From: Arthrobacter rhombi
GTDB lineage: Bacteria; Actinomycetota; Actinomycetes; Actinomycetales; Micrococcaceae
Reading direction: 5' to 3'
DNA: 64,000 nt
Assembly (NCBI RefSeq): GCF_900163545.1
Contig: NZ_FUHW01000046.1
Coordinates: 1 to 64,000 of the forward strand
Below the pieces are notes generated by a model that saw only the letters and a program-made list of their open reading frames with translations, was not told the origin of the DNA and made no database searches. The position numbers and the translations under genes were made by a program. Position 1 is the first letter of the stretch, and each line of letters starts with the position of its first letter. Positions 9,371-19,354 of the stretch are shown piece by piece.

Positions 9371-10458
9371 GCAGCGCTTCGACCCGCATTAGCGTGACGG
9401 GGACGGCCCCTGAAGACAACTACGACGTCGTCGTGGGAGAGCAACTGCTCGGGGAACTACCTGGCCTGCTCGGCGAGCGGGTCCGCAAGGTCCTGATCAT
9501 TCACCCCCGTGCCCTGCGCACCACCGGGGATACCGTCAAATCCGATCTGGAGGCTGCAGGGCTGACGGCGATGACCGCTGAGATCCCCGACGCCGAAGAG
9601 GGCAAGCACATCGAGGTCGCCTCCTTCTGTTGGAAGGTCCTGGGCCAGAACGACTACACCCGTTCGGACGCCATCGTCTCCGTCGGCGGCGGGGCCGTGA
9701 GCGATCTTGCGGGGTTCGTCGCGGCCACCTGGCTGCGCGGGCTCAAGGTCATCCACGTTCCCACCTCGCTGCTGGGCATGGTCGACGCGGCAGTGGGCGG
9801 CAAGACCGGGATCAACACGGCCGAAGGCAAGAACCTGGTGGGTTCCTTCCACCCGCCGGCAGGGGTCCTGGTTGACCTTGACGCCCTGGCCACCCTGCCG
9901 CCCAATGAGCTGGTCACCGGGCTGGCCGAAGCCGTTAAATGCGGTTTCATCGCCGACCCGCGCATCCTGGAGATCATCGAAGCCGACCCGAAGGTGGCCT
10001 CCACGGCGGGAACACCAGAACTGCGCGAGATCATCGAGCGGGCCATCGCCGTGAAGGCCAAGATCGTTTCGAGCGACCTGCGCGAAGCAGGCCAGCGAGA
10101 GTTCTTGAACTACGGCCACACCCTGGCCCACTCCATCGAATTGGCCGAGCGGTACCAGATGCGCCACGGGGCTGCGGTATCGATCGGTCTGGTCTTCGCC
10201 GCCGAACTGGCCCGTTCCATGGGCCGGATCAGCGATGAGCTGGCGGACCGTCACCGGAACATCCTCGAGTCACTGGGGCTGCCGGTGTCCTACCGTCGGG
10301 ACCGTTGGCAGTCCCTGCTCGATGGGATGCGCCGGGATAAGAAGGCCCGCGGCGACCTGCTGCGTTTCGTGGTCCTGGACGGGCTGGCCAAACCGGGAAT
10401 GCTCGAAGTCCCCGATACCTCGCTGCTCTTTGCCGCCTACCAGGAAATTGCCGAATGA
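9367..10458 (+). CDS. aroB: 3-Dehydroquinate synthase
   Basis: Converts DAHP to 3-dehydroquinate with NAD and a divalent metal, the second shikimate step. The 363-residue protein carries the NAD-binding loop SVGGGAVSDLAGFVAATWLRG, the PTSLLGMVDAAVGGKTG motif, the ELVTGLAEAVKCGFI metal/substrate segment and the metal histidines in NYGHTLAHSIE. ATG 9367 overlaps the aroK stop (ATGA) and has TGGAGG about 10 nt upstream. No dehydroquinate dehydratase gene lies in this cluster. Confidence 0.96.
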   Translation: MSSASTRISVTGTAPEDNYDVVVGEQLLGELPGLLGERVRKVLIIHPRALRTTGDTVKSDLEAAGLTAMTAEIPDAEEGKHIEVASFCWKVLGQNDYTRSDAIVSVGGGAVSDLAGFVAATWLRGLKVIHVPTSLLGMVDAAVGGKTGINTAEGKNLVGSFHPPAGVLVDLDALATLPPNELVTGLAEAVKCGFIADPRILEIIEADPKVASTAGTPELREIIERAIAVKAKIVSSDLREAGQREFLNYGHTLAHSIELAERYQMRHGAAVSIGLVFAAELARSMGRISDELADRHRNILESLGLPVSYRRDRWQSLLDGMRRDKKARGDLLRFVVLDGLAKPGMLEVPDTSLLFAAYQEIAE

Positions 10459-10958
10459 GTGCCACAGCGAATTGGATCCGCACCGGGATCCCCGGGCTCT
10501 CCATCGACCCCGAAACCTTGCTCGCCGAGGTCGTCGACGCGGAGGCCGCCCGGCAGGCCTATTCGACGGCCAACCCGGTCGAGAAGGTCATGATCCTGGT
10601 GGCCCGCGGCGATGTGGCCGACGCGGCGGAGCTGGTCACCGAAACCCGGCTCGTGGAACCGCAAAACTTTCCGATGCGCGTCGTGGACGCCGACGTGGTC
10701 CGCGCCAACGGTGACCCCCATCGGGCCATCGACCGGCTGCGCAACCTCCTCGAGGAATATAAGGACCTGCCCCATGAGTCGGTATTGCAGCAGCAACTCG
10801 GGGTCTTGTATTACACGGTGGGCGATTTCCATGCCGCGGTGACCCGCTTCAAGCGGGCGTTGGACCTGCGCCTGGAGGCGGGAGATGAGCAGTTCAGGAT
10901 CGAGATCTCCCGCAGGTCCCTTGAGGCCGCGCAGGCCAAGGCCTCGCCTGTACGTTAG
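10455..10958 (+). CDS. TPR-like protein following aroB
   Basis: A 167-residue soluble helical protein. The C-terminal part (about residues 105-160) contains TPR-like helices, including [20 protein letters not shown] and [15 protein letters not shown]; the middle has a second weaker pair around [21 protein letters not shown]. It has no catalytic motif, signal peptide or membrane segment, so a scaffold or binding role is the most one can say. Its ATG overlaps the aroB stop by 4 nt, tying its expression to the shikimate genes. A possible efp promoter lies over its 3' end. Confidence 0.75.
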   Translation: MSATANWIRTGIPGLSIDPETLLAEVVDAEAARQAYSTANPVEKVMILVARGDVADAAELVTETRLVEPQNFPMRVVDADVVRANGDPHRAIDRLRNLLEEYKDLPHESVLQQQLGVLYYTVGDFHAAVTRFKRALDLRLEAGDEQFRIEISRRSLEAAQAKASPVR

Positions 10959-10961
10959 AAT
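10956..10961 (+). promoter_or_regulatory. Candidate efp -10 box
   Basis: TAGAAT straddles the end of the TPR gene. It would give efp a leader of about 90 nt. There is no good -35 at 17-18 nt; TTGAGG at 10921-10926 is 29 nt away. Some promoter of its own would make sense for efp, but this is weak evidence. Confidence 0.3.
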
Positions 10962-11056
10962 GGCTATGGTTTTTTGATAAGGCGACCCGAACCGCAGTCC
11001 TGCCCCCACCTGAGCGGGCACTGACCGCGGAGCGGGAATCAACAGAGAGAGTATTT

Positions 11057-11617
11057 GTGGCTACCACTAACGACATCAAGAACGGCACCGTGCTGAAGAT
11101 CGACGGCCAGCTATGGACGATCACCGAATTCCAGCACGTCAAGCCCGGAAAGGGTGGAGCGTTCGTCCGCACCAAGATGCGCAATGTGCTCTCCGGAAAG
11201 ACCGTTGACAAGACCTTCAACGCCGGCCTGAAGATCGAAACCGCGAATGTGGATCGCCGCGATTACCAGTACCTGTACCAGGACGGCGCGGATTACGTCT
11301 TCATGGACACTTCCGACTACGACCAGCTCACCGTCGAAGGCAAGGTCGTCGGGGACGCCGCGAACTTCATGCTCGAATCCCAGATGGTCACCATCGCCAT
11401 GCATGAGGGCTCCGTGCTGTACGTGGAACTGCCCCCTTCGGTCACCCTGGAGATCACCTACACCGAGCCGGGCCTGCAGGGCGACCGCTCCTCGGCCGGC
11501 AATAAGCCGGCCACGGTGGAAACCGGCTACGAGATCCACGTCCCGCTCTTCCTCGAGCAGGGCACCAAGGTCAAGGTCGACACCCGCACCGGCGAGTACC
11601 TGGGACGTGTCAACTAG
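11057..11617 (+). CDS. efp: Elongation factor P
   Basis: Binds between the ribosomal P and E sites and relieves stalling at polyproline stretches. The 186-residue protein has the three-barrel layout: an N-terminal KOW-like domain, the OB domain and a C-terminal domain ending [18 protein letters not shown]. The tip loop is KPGKGGAF with lysine at position 32, the residue modified in many bacteria; no modification enzyme gene is in the window. It starts at GTG 11057 and its TAG overlaps the nusB GTG (TAGTG). Confidence 0.97.
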   Translation: MATTNDIKNGTVLKIDGQLWTITEFQHVKPGKGGAFVRTKMRNVLSGKTVDKTFNAGLKIETANVDRRDYQYLYQDGADYVFMDTSDYDQLTVEGKVVGDAANFMLESQMVTIAMHEGSVLYVELPPSVTLEITYTEPGLQGDRSSAGNKPATVETGYEIHVPLFLEQGTKVKVDTRTGEYLGRVN

Positions 11618-12027
11618 TGAGTGCCCGCACCAAAGCCCGGCGGAGGGCGCTGGACGTCCTCTTCGAAGCCGAGCAGCGTTCCGTCTCCCCGCTGGAGGCC
11701 ATGCGTCTGCGTCGGGAGACCACCGACATCACGGTCAACGACTACACGTTGACGCTGATTGAAGGGGTCATGGCCCAGGGGGAGAGGATCGACGAGATCC
11801 TGAGCACCTATGCCAAGGGCTGGACACTGGAACGGATGCCGGCGGTGGATCGCACTCTGCTGCGGCTGGGGACCTGGGAGCTGCTCTATAACGACGACGT
11901 TCCCGACGCGGTGGCGGTGGCTGAAGCGGTCGCCACGGCGAAGGTCTTCTCCACCGATGACTCCCCGGAATTCATCAACGGCCTGCTCGGACGCATCCAG
12001 CAACTCAAGCCAACGCTGCTGGCCTAG
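11617..12027 (+). CDS. nusB: Transcription antitermination protein NusB
   Basis: RNA-binding partner of S10 (NusE) in rRNA antitermination complexes. The 136-residue all-helical protein begins SARTKARRRALDVLFEAEQR and ends with the family signature VPDAVAVAEAVATAKVFSTDDSPEFINGLLGRI. The GTG start shares its G with the efp TAG stop, so translation is probably coupled to efp. A hairpin terminator follows 38 nt after the stop. Confidence 0.96.
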   Translation: MSARTKARRRALDVLFEAEQRSVSPLEAMRLRRETTDITVNDYTLTLIEGVMAQGERIDEILSTYAKGWTLERMPAVDRTLLRLGTWELLYNDDVPDAVAVAEAVATAKVFSTDDSPEFINGLLGRIQQLKPTLLA

Positions 12028-12065
12028 CCGGCGCCGGGCTCTTCCCGGAAAAAAGACAGTGCACG

Positions 12066-12106
12066 ACGGCGGGTGCCACCCCTGGGAAGGGGAGGGCACC
12101 CGCCGT
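12066..12106. terminator. Hairpin terminator between nusB and the convergent PrsW gene
   Basis: ACGGCGGGTGCC (12066-12077) pairs with GGCACCCGCCGT (12095-12106), and the inner ACCCCT and AGGGGA lengthen the stem around a short loop. Only a weak T-rich tail (TGCTCTCTG) follows. It lies between convergent genes and may work in both directions. Confidence 0.8.
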
Positions 12107-12122
12107 TGCTCTCTGTGCCGCC

Positions 12123-13352
12123 TCAGGCGAGGCCCGGGGCCTGCGGGCTGCCGGTCAGCGCCAGCCGGTAGTCGAGGATGAGTGCCAGCAGTCTGGCCTC
12201 GTCGCGTTGGGCCTTCTGCCGGTGGGAGCCGGCAATGATCCGGTTCCGGGTGGCTGCCAGACGCATCGCCGTCCGGGTGAAACCGCGCATGGCCTTCCGA
12301 CGTCCGGTGGCCGAAGCCCAGCCATTGGCTTGGCGGCGTCCCCTGCGGGTGGCGAACATTTCGACCTCCTCCGGGCTGAACCAGCCGGCCTGGGCATAAT
12401 CGTTCAACCGTTGGGCCACCAGCCGGCGTTCGGCCCGGCGCAGCATGATCACCGCCACGATGGCACAGATGAACAGGGGGACCTGCAGCAGCACGTAGAA
12501 CGTCCAGAAGTTGTGGAAGATCAGCCCCACCCCGCCGTTCCACAGGAAATGTCCGAGCATCGCCGGGATCAGACCGGCCAGGAAGTATAGGGGCCAGTAG
12601 CGACGGGCCCCGCGTTGCACGGCCAGGCCCAGGGCGAATCCGGTCCACGCGGTGAACATCACGTGGGCGAAGGGTGAGAACAGGCCGCGCAACACGAACA
12701 CCTGCACCGCCCCGGATCCGGCCCCGGCAAAGGCGTCGGAGAAGTAGAGAATATTTTCGGTGAACGCGAAGCCTGCGGCAATCGTGCCCCCGTAAACGAT
12801 CCCGTCGACCGGCCCGTCGAAGTTCCTCCGGGCGACGAAGAAGATCAGCAGCACCCCCAGACCCTTCATGGTCTCCTCGATGACCGGGGCCTGCACCACG
12901 GCGCCGAAGAGATCGGGTCCGGTGACCGCGGCCAGGGACGCGAAGGCCCGCTGGAACGCTGCCCCGAAGATCAGTGACCCGGCGACGGAGACCCCGGCAC
13001 CCCAGGCGAACGCGCTGATCAGGATCAGTTTGGGTTCGGGATCCCACCGGTCCACCCAGGCCAGTCCCGCCAAACAAATACCGAGCGGAAACAAGGCCAG
13101 CAAGCCCACGACAAAGAGTGTTCCGGCCCCCAGGACCAGTCCCAGCCACAGAGCGACCCCGAGCAGGATCAGCCCGCTGAGCACCAGAACGACCACCAGC
13201 CCCGGGCTATAGCGCCGCGGCGGTTTCACGGGGGACAGCCGGGTCGGATGGAACAGGTTTTCGGCCGGCTCGTGATGGGGCCAGGCAGGAGTCGAGGGTG
13301 CCGACGGATCCACTCCGTGGAGCTGGGGTTCCCGGGGAGGGTATGCGTTCAT
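12123..13352 (-). CDS. PrsW family intramembrane metalloprotease
   Basis: A polytopic membrane protein of the PrsW/CAAX-protease group, 409 residues from the preferred ATG at 13352. After a proline-rich cytoplasmic N-terminus come 8-9 predicted membrane helices. The family motifs are all visible: EETMKG (glutamate pair), FAFTENILYF, HVMFTAW and GHFLWNGG, whose Glu and His residues should bind the metal. A basic tail of about 100 residues follows. In Bacillus PrsW cleaves an anti-sigma factor; no such substrate gene is nearby, so the target is unknown. Starts up to 13430 are in frame. It lies alone, opposite the surrounding core genes. Confidence 0.88.
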   Translation of the reverse strand: MNAYPPREPQLHGVDPSAPSTPAWPHHEPAENLFHPTRLSPVKPPRRYSPGLVVVLVLSGLILLGVALWLGLVLGAGTLFVVGLLALFPLGICLAGLAWVDRWDPEPKLILISAFAWGAGVSVAGSLIFGAAFQRAFASLAAVTGPDLFGAVVQAPVIEETMKGLGVLLIFFVARRNFDGPVDGIVYGGTIAAGFAFTENILYFSDAFAGAGSGAVQVFVLRGLFSPFAHVMFTAWTGFALGLAVQRGARRYWPLYFLAGLIPAMLGHFLWNGGVGLIFHNFWTFYVLLQVPLFICAIVAVIMLRRAERRLVAQRLNDYAQAGWFSPEEVEMFATRRGRRQANGWASATGRRKAMRGFTRTAMRLAATRNRIIAGSHRQKAQRDEARLLALILDYRLALTGSPQAPGLA

Positions 13353-13452
13353 GGTTTCCAGCATATCCATTCGTCGGATAGATTCGTTGACGCCCAGGCA
13401 GCGGGCAGGGACATACGGCGTCTTGGACATCGTGCCGGAGCGGCCCGGTCCG

Positions 13453-13518
13453 TAGACTGCTTGCGGCGCAGACCACCGCAGGAAATCCCTTCACGTTCCT
13501 GCGTGCATCCCCGGATGC
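13453..13518 (+). promoter_or_regulatory. Possible promoter and structured leader of the MFS gene
   Basis: TAGACT at 13453-13458 is a candidate -10. Downstream, CGCAGGAA (13477-13484) pairs perfectly with TTCCTGCG (13496-13503), and GCATCC/GGATGC (13505-13510, 13513-13518) forms a second perfect palindrome just before the ribosome site. It matches no riboswitch class I know; the repeats could equally be regulator-binding sites. Confidence 0.35.
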
Positions 13519-13545
13519 GAGACACCCACCCTTTTTGGAGCGACC

Positions 13546-14898
13546 ATGGTTTCCCCGACGCATCGCGAGACTCCCCCTCCCGCAGTGCAGCCCTCGTCCT
13601 CCACACTTCGGCGGGTGATTACCTCCGCCGCGCTAGGCCAGTTCGTCGAGTGGTACGACTTCGTGATCTATGCCTACTCGGCGGTGATCATCGCCAAATT
13701 ATTCTTTCCCTCGGAGGACCCCGTGGCGGGGGTGCTTGCCGTCTTTGGCGTCTATGCCGTGGGTTTCCTCATGCGCCCGCTGGGCGGCATCGTCTTCGGG
13801 CTGCTGGGTGACCGGATGGGACGGCGGCAATTGCTTGTCATCGTCATCGTCACGATGGGTGCCGCGACCATGGGAATCGGTCTGCTGCCCACCTACGGGC
13901 AAGTCGGCGTGCTGGCGCCCCTTCTACTCATCTTGTGCCGAATGGTCCAGGGCTTTGCCGCTGCCGGGGAAACCGTGGGATCCAACGCTTTCGTGGCAGA
14001 GCATGCACCCACGGGCCGACGTGGACTCTATGTGGCTTTCACCTATAGTTTCTCGACTGTTCCGTCTGTGGCCGCTGCCCTCTTCGTCCTGTTCCTGACC
14101 AACACGCTCGGGGAGGCGACCTATAACGCGTGGGGCTGGCGCATCGCCTTCCTGATCGGTGGCCCCATGGCATTGATCGGGCTCTACATCCGCATGAAGG
14201 TCGATGAGTCCCCCGTGTATGAAGCGGCGCGAGCCGCTCAGGCGGCGGATGGCCAACCTCAAGAGCATCTCTCATCGACCCGTCCGGCAGTGGTGAGGAC
14301 CATCGCCTTGGCAGCTCTGGCCAGTCTCGCGTTCTATACGCTCAGTGGATACTTCGTCACGTTCCTCACCACCGGTGCGAATTTGTCCAGCAGCGATGCC
14401 CTGCTGAGCAACGGCATCGCTCTGAGCATTTCCTTCATGGCCTTTTGGGTTGGGGGAGCGCTTTCGGATCGTTGGGGCCGCAGGCCAGTGCTGTTCACTG
14501 CCATTTGGGCAGTCATCGTGTTGTATTTGCCGGCTCTCTGGCTCGCCAGTCTGGGGACCTTCGCGTCGGCTTTGGCTGGACAGCTCGTCATCGGGATGGT
14601 CTTCGGCGTGTACTGGGGAGTTTTCGGTGTGACCGTGATCGAGCTCTTTCCGACGCGTAACCGGCTCAGCGGGGCAACGATCAGCTGGAATCTGGCCTAC
14701 ACGGTCTTCGGTGGCACGGCCCCGCTCCTGGCGACCTGGCTCATCGACAGGACCGGGAGTCTGGTGTCCCCGGGAATCTACATGATGGTCATTGCCTTCA
14801 TCGCTTTTCTCTGCGTGCGCGGCATGCCCGAAACCGCCGGGTCCAATCTGCTGCATGAACAAGATCGAAGCCAGCCGAGCGGTTCCGAACGGCTCTAG
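13546..14898 (+). CDS. MFS transporter, metabolite:H+ symporter (MHS) type
   Basis: A 450-residue inner-membrane transporter with 12 predicted helices. The N-terminal EWYDFVIYAY and the RPLGGIVFGLLGDRMGRRQ loop between helices 2 and 3 are typical of the MHS family (ProP, KgtP, ShiA and citrate carriers), which import organic acids or osmolytes with protons. A matching GGALSDRWGRRP loop begins the second half. The substrate cannot be read from sequence. TGGAG lies about 6 nt before ATG 13546. It ends 4 nt from a convergent SDR gene. Confidence 0.88.
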   Translation: MVSPTHRETPPPAVQPSSSTLRRVITSAALGQFVEWYDFVIYAYSAVIIAKLFFPSEDPVAGVLAVFGVYAVGFLMRPLGGIVFGLLGDRMGRRQLLVIVIVTMGAATMGIGLLPTYGQVGVLAPLLLILCRMVQGFAAAGETVGSNAFVAEHAPTGRRGLYVAFTYSFSTVPSVAAALFVLFLTNTLGEATYNAWGWRIAFLIGGPMALIGLYIRMKVDESPVYEAARAAQAADGQPQEHLSSTRPAVVRTIALAALASLAFYTLSGYFVTFLTTGANLSSSDALLSNGIALSISFMAFWVGGALSDRWGRRPVLFTAIWAVIVLYLPALWLASLGTFASALAGQLVIGMVFGVYWGVFGVTVIELFPTRNRLSGATISWNLAYTVFGGTAPLLATWLIDRTGSLVSPGIYMMVIAFIAFLCVRGMPETAGSNLLHEQDRSQPSGSERL

Positions 14899-14902
14899 AG
14901 GC

Positions 14903-15640
14903 CTACACGGCCAGGCCACCATCAACCGGCAGGAGGACCCCATTGATATAGGAAGCCTCCTCCGAGAGCAGGAAAGCCACCGTGGCAGCAATTTCCTCCG
15001 GCTCGGCCATGCGTTGCATGGGCCCGAAGCCCGAGAGATCCGCTGATTCGGGCATGCCCGCGGTCATGGCCGTCTTCACACCCCCCGGGCACACGGCGTT
15101 GATGCGCAGTCCATGCGGGCCGTACTCGCTGGCCGCCGTCACCGTCAGCCCCGCCAAGGCGTGTTTGGTCGCGGCATACATCCCCATCGTCGGTTCGGCG
15201 CGAATGGCCGCATGCGAAGCCGTGTTCACGATCGACCCCGAACCCTGGAGCATCATCTGCTCCAAGACGTACTTCATCCCCATGAAGGCCCCGCGCAGGT
15301 TCACCGCAACGATCTGGTCGAAGTCCTCGATGCTGGACTCGTGGAGCAGACCGGGGACCTGCAGGATGCCGGCGTTATTGTGGAACAGGTCGACCCGCCC
15401 AAAATTCTCGATCGCGGCCTGGACGTAGCCGTGCACGGCACTGGTGTCCGAGACGTCTGCGCCGACCGCATGGGCTTCCGCGCCATGGCCCGTGACCAGA
15501 TCCAGCGTTTCGTTCAGGGCTTCCTCGTTGTAGTCGACCAGGATCAGCTTCGCCCCGTCTTCGGCCAGCCGTCGCGCCGTGGCACGCCCGATACCGCTCG
15601 CCGCCCCGGTAATGATCGCGGCCTGGTCTTTGAACTTCAT
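14903..15640 (-). CDS. SDR family oxidoreductase
   Basis: A 245-residue classical short-chain dehydrogenase. It has the NAD(P) loop TGAASGIG, NNAG at the fourth strand, the catalytic YAATK (Tyr-x3-Lys) preceded by the Ser in NTAS, and the ending YINGVLLPVDGG. An Asp in LVDYNEE at the end of the second strand suggests NAD rather than NADP. The start at 15640 (MKFKDQ) is fixed by GAGGAAAGGA just upstream; the longer frame to 15712 adds unrelated sequence. The substrate is unknown. It is convergent with the MFS gene, so linkage is suggestive only. Confidence 0.9.
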   Translation of the reverse strand: MKFKDQAAIITGAASGIGRATARRLAEDGAKLILVDYNEEALNETLDLVTGHGAEAHAVGADVSDTSAVHGYVQAAIENFGRVDLFHNNAGILQVPGLLHESSIEDFDQIVAVNLRGAFMGMKYVLEQMMLQGSGSIVNTASHAAIRAEPTMGMYAATKHALAGLTVTAASEYGPHGLRINAVCPGGVKTAMTAGMPESADLSGFGPMQRMAEPEEIAATVAFLLSEEASYINGVLLPVDGGLAV

Positions 15641-15817
15641 GTCGGTTCCTTTCCTCGATGGTCTGTGCACCTTCAAGCCATCCTCGGTCGAAAGGTCCGT
15701 AAAGGCCAGCATCCTGATGAAGAACCAGCCGTCCGCCGCCGTGGCACGTGATCAACGCCTCCCGAGGCAGCTAGGTCACGCAGCTTCCCCGGGGCGAGAG
15801 CCGTCGTCCTCCTGTGG

Positions 15818-15846
15818 TAATTTTGATCGAGCAGTCACCCTTTAAA

Positions 15847-15847
<1 letters not shown>
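15818..15847 (+). promoter_or_regulatory. Candidate pyr operon promoter elements
   Basis: Two -10-like boxes fit. TAATTT at 15818-15823 carries an upstream TG and would give a leader of about 50 nt containing the PyrR hairpin. TTAAAT at 15842-15847 has TTGATC at 15823-15828 as a poorly spaced -35. I favour the first because the PyrR site must be transcribed. Confidence 0.35.
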
Positions 15848-17463
<1,616 letters not shown>

Positions 17464-17477
17464 GAATCGAGAATCAC

Positions 17478-18812
17478 ATGAGCACCACCACCTACTTCAT
17501 CCGTGGGGCGAGCCTCGCCGGCGGCGAACCCTCCGATCTGCTGCTGATTGACGGCCGTATCGCCGCCATCGGCGCCGACGCGGGAACCCACGAAGCAGCA
17601 AACACAGCAGAAGTCATCGAAGCAACCGGCCTGATCGCCCTGCCGGGCATGGTCGACCTGCACACTCATCTGCGCGAACCCGGCCGCGAAGACGCAGAAA
17701 CCGTCGAAACCGGCACCCGGGCGGCGGCCCGCGGCGGATTCACTGCGGTGCACGCCATGGCCAATTCCACCCCGGTGGCCGATACCGCGGGCGTCGTGGA
17801 ACAAGTCCATAATCTGGGTCAGCGCAGCGGCTGGGTCGATGTGCGGCCCGTCGGCGCCGTCACCGTCGGGCTCGCCGGGGAACGACTTTCGGAGATCGGG
17901 GCCATGGCCGATTCCAGGGCCCGCGTCCGGGTCTTCTCCGACGACGGGATCTGCGTCTGGGATCCGGTGCTGATGCGCCGGGCACTGGAATACGTGAAGG
18001 CCTTCGACGGGGTGGTTGCCCAGCACGCCCAGGAACCCCGGCTGACCGAGGGCGCCCAAATGAACGAAGGGGAGGTCTCCGCCGTTCTGGGTCTGGCCGG
18101 TTGGCCGGCGGTGGCCGAGGAATCGATCATCGCCCGCGACGTCCTGCTGGCCCAGCATGTCGGCTCGCGCCTGCACGTCTGCCATGTCTCCACCGCCGGC
18201 TCGGTGGAAATCATCCGCTGGGCCAAATCCCTGGGCATCAATGTCACCGCCGAAGCGACCCCGCACCACCTGCTGCTCACCGACGAAATGGTGCGCAGCT
18301 ACGACCCCGTCTACAAGGTCAACCCGCCGCTGCGCCGCGAAGCCGATGTCATGGCGTTGCGGGCCGGTCTGGCCGACGGGACCATCGACATCATCGGCAC
18401 CGACCACGCCCCGCACCCCTCGGAGGCCAAGGATTGCGAATGGGCGCAGGCAGCCATGGGGATGACCGGGCTGGAAACGGCGCTCTCGGTCGTCCAACAC
18501 ACCCTGGTGGAAACCGGGATGATGACGTGGGCGGATGTCGCCCGCATCACCTCGACCACCCCGGCACTGATCGGCCGGCTGGGCGACCAAGGCCGGCCGC
18601 TGGCGCTCGGGGAACCGGCCAACCTGATCCTCGTGGACCCGGCAGCACGCTGGACGGTGGACCCCACCACCATGTCCACCAAGGGCAGGAATTCGCCGTT
18701 CGCTGGGATGGAACTGCCCGGCAGCGTGCGCGCCACGTTTTTCCACGGCCACCCCACCGTCCTGGACGGCGCCTTGGCCACCCCTCGGCCCTATACCGGA
18801 GTCCCAGCATGA
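17478..18812 (+). CDS. pyrC: Dihydroorotase
   Basis: Cyclises carbamoyl aspartate to dihydroorotate with zinc. The 444-residue amidohydrolase has the metal pair H62-x-H64 in DLHTHLREPG, further ligands in AQHAQEP and CHVSTAGS, and the catalytic D309 in GTDHAPHPSEAK. ATG 17478 starts the family-typical N-terminus; the much longer frame beginning at 17031 lies inside pyrB and is discarded. The ribosome site is weak, suggesting coupling to pyrB. The last bases overlap the next gene (ATGA). Confidence 0.96.
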   Translation: MSTTTYFIRGASLAGGEPSDLLLIDGRIAAIGADAGTHEAANTAEVIEATGLIALPGMVDLHTHLREPGREDAETVETGTRAAARGGFTAVHAMANSTPVADTAGVVEQVHNLGQRSGWVDVRPVGAVTVGLAGERLSEIGAMADSRARVRVFSDDGICVWDPVLMRRALEYVKAFDGVVAQHAQEPRLTEGAQMNEGEVSAVLGLAGWPAVAEESIIARDVLLAQHVGSRLHVCHVSTAGSVEIIRWAKSLGINVTAEATPHHLLLTDEMVRSYDPVYKVNPPLRREADVMALRAGLADGTIDIIGTDHAPHPSEAKDCEWAQAAMGMTGLETALSVVQHTLVETGMMTWADVARITSTTPALIGRLGDQGRPLALGEPANLILVDPAARWTVDPTTMSTKGRNSPFAGMELPGSVRATFFHGHPTVLDGALATPRPYTGVPA

Positions 18813-19354
18813 GCGAATACGTCCCCTACCTCATCGGCCTGGTCGTGATCGCCGCCGTCGCGATCCTGCTGATGCGCCTCGGCTGGCGTCACCGCCAAGG
18901 CCGCCAAGCAGATATCACCGCCCCCGTGGCAACCCCGGCAGCATTGAATGCGCCGCTGGCCGAAGCCGTCGGACAATACGTGTGCACCACCACGGCGGGG
19001 GACTGGTTGGACCGCATCAGCGTCCACGGTCTGGGCATGAAATCCAACGCCGAACTCTCCCTGCACCCCGAGGGCGTCCTGTTCTCCCGCAGCGGAGCCC
19101 CCGATGTGTTCATCCCCGCCGCCGACCTGGAATCGGTCCGCAGGGAATCCGGAATGGCCGGCAAATTCGTCGAATCCGGTGGCCTTCTGGTCCTGGGCTG
19201 GCGGCTGGGAGAGCACGACGTCGATACCGGCTTCCGGCCGCGCGCCGCCGAGGATATGGCCACCCTGGTCTCCGCAGCAGAAACATTGATCCCCGATCAC
19301 GGCGCCCCCGCGCCCACCGATGACCACACAGCACCGAAGAAGGACAAGCCATGA
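18809..19354 (+). CDS. PH-like domain membrane protein of the pyr operon
   Basis: A 181-residue protein with one N-terminal transmembrane helix (about residues 6-24), a short basic linker, then a compact beta-rich domain (about 50-150) including [24 protein letters not shown]. This is consistent with the PH-like domain proteins found between pyrC and carA in many actinobacteria, as at the mycobacterial locus. The function is unknown; its fixed place suggests a link to pyrimidine or arginine metabolism. ATG 18809 overlaps the pyrC stop, and its own stop overlaps carA, so it is a true operon member. Confidence 0.85.
   Translation: MSEYVPYLIGLVVIAAVAILLMRLGWRHRQGRQADITAPVATPAALNAPLAEAVGQYVCTTTAGDWLDRISVHGLGMKSNAELSLHPEGVLFSRSGAPDVFIPAADLESVRRESGMAGKFVESGGLLVLGWRLGEHDVDTGFRPRAAEDMATLVSAAETLIPDHGAPAPTDDHTAPKKDKP

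Noticed and set aside
11614-13149. 511-codon minus-strand frame across nusB and the PrsW gene
   Set aside because: It covers nusB on the opposite strand and runs out of frame with the PrsW protein on the same strand; the PrsW frame has all the family motifs.
18101-18808. Apparent extension of the PH-like protein upstream
   Set aside because: It runs antiparallel in reading frame to nothing conserved and lies within pyrC; the ATG at 18809 starts a clear membrane helix.
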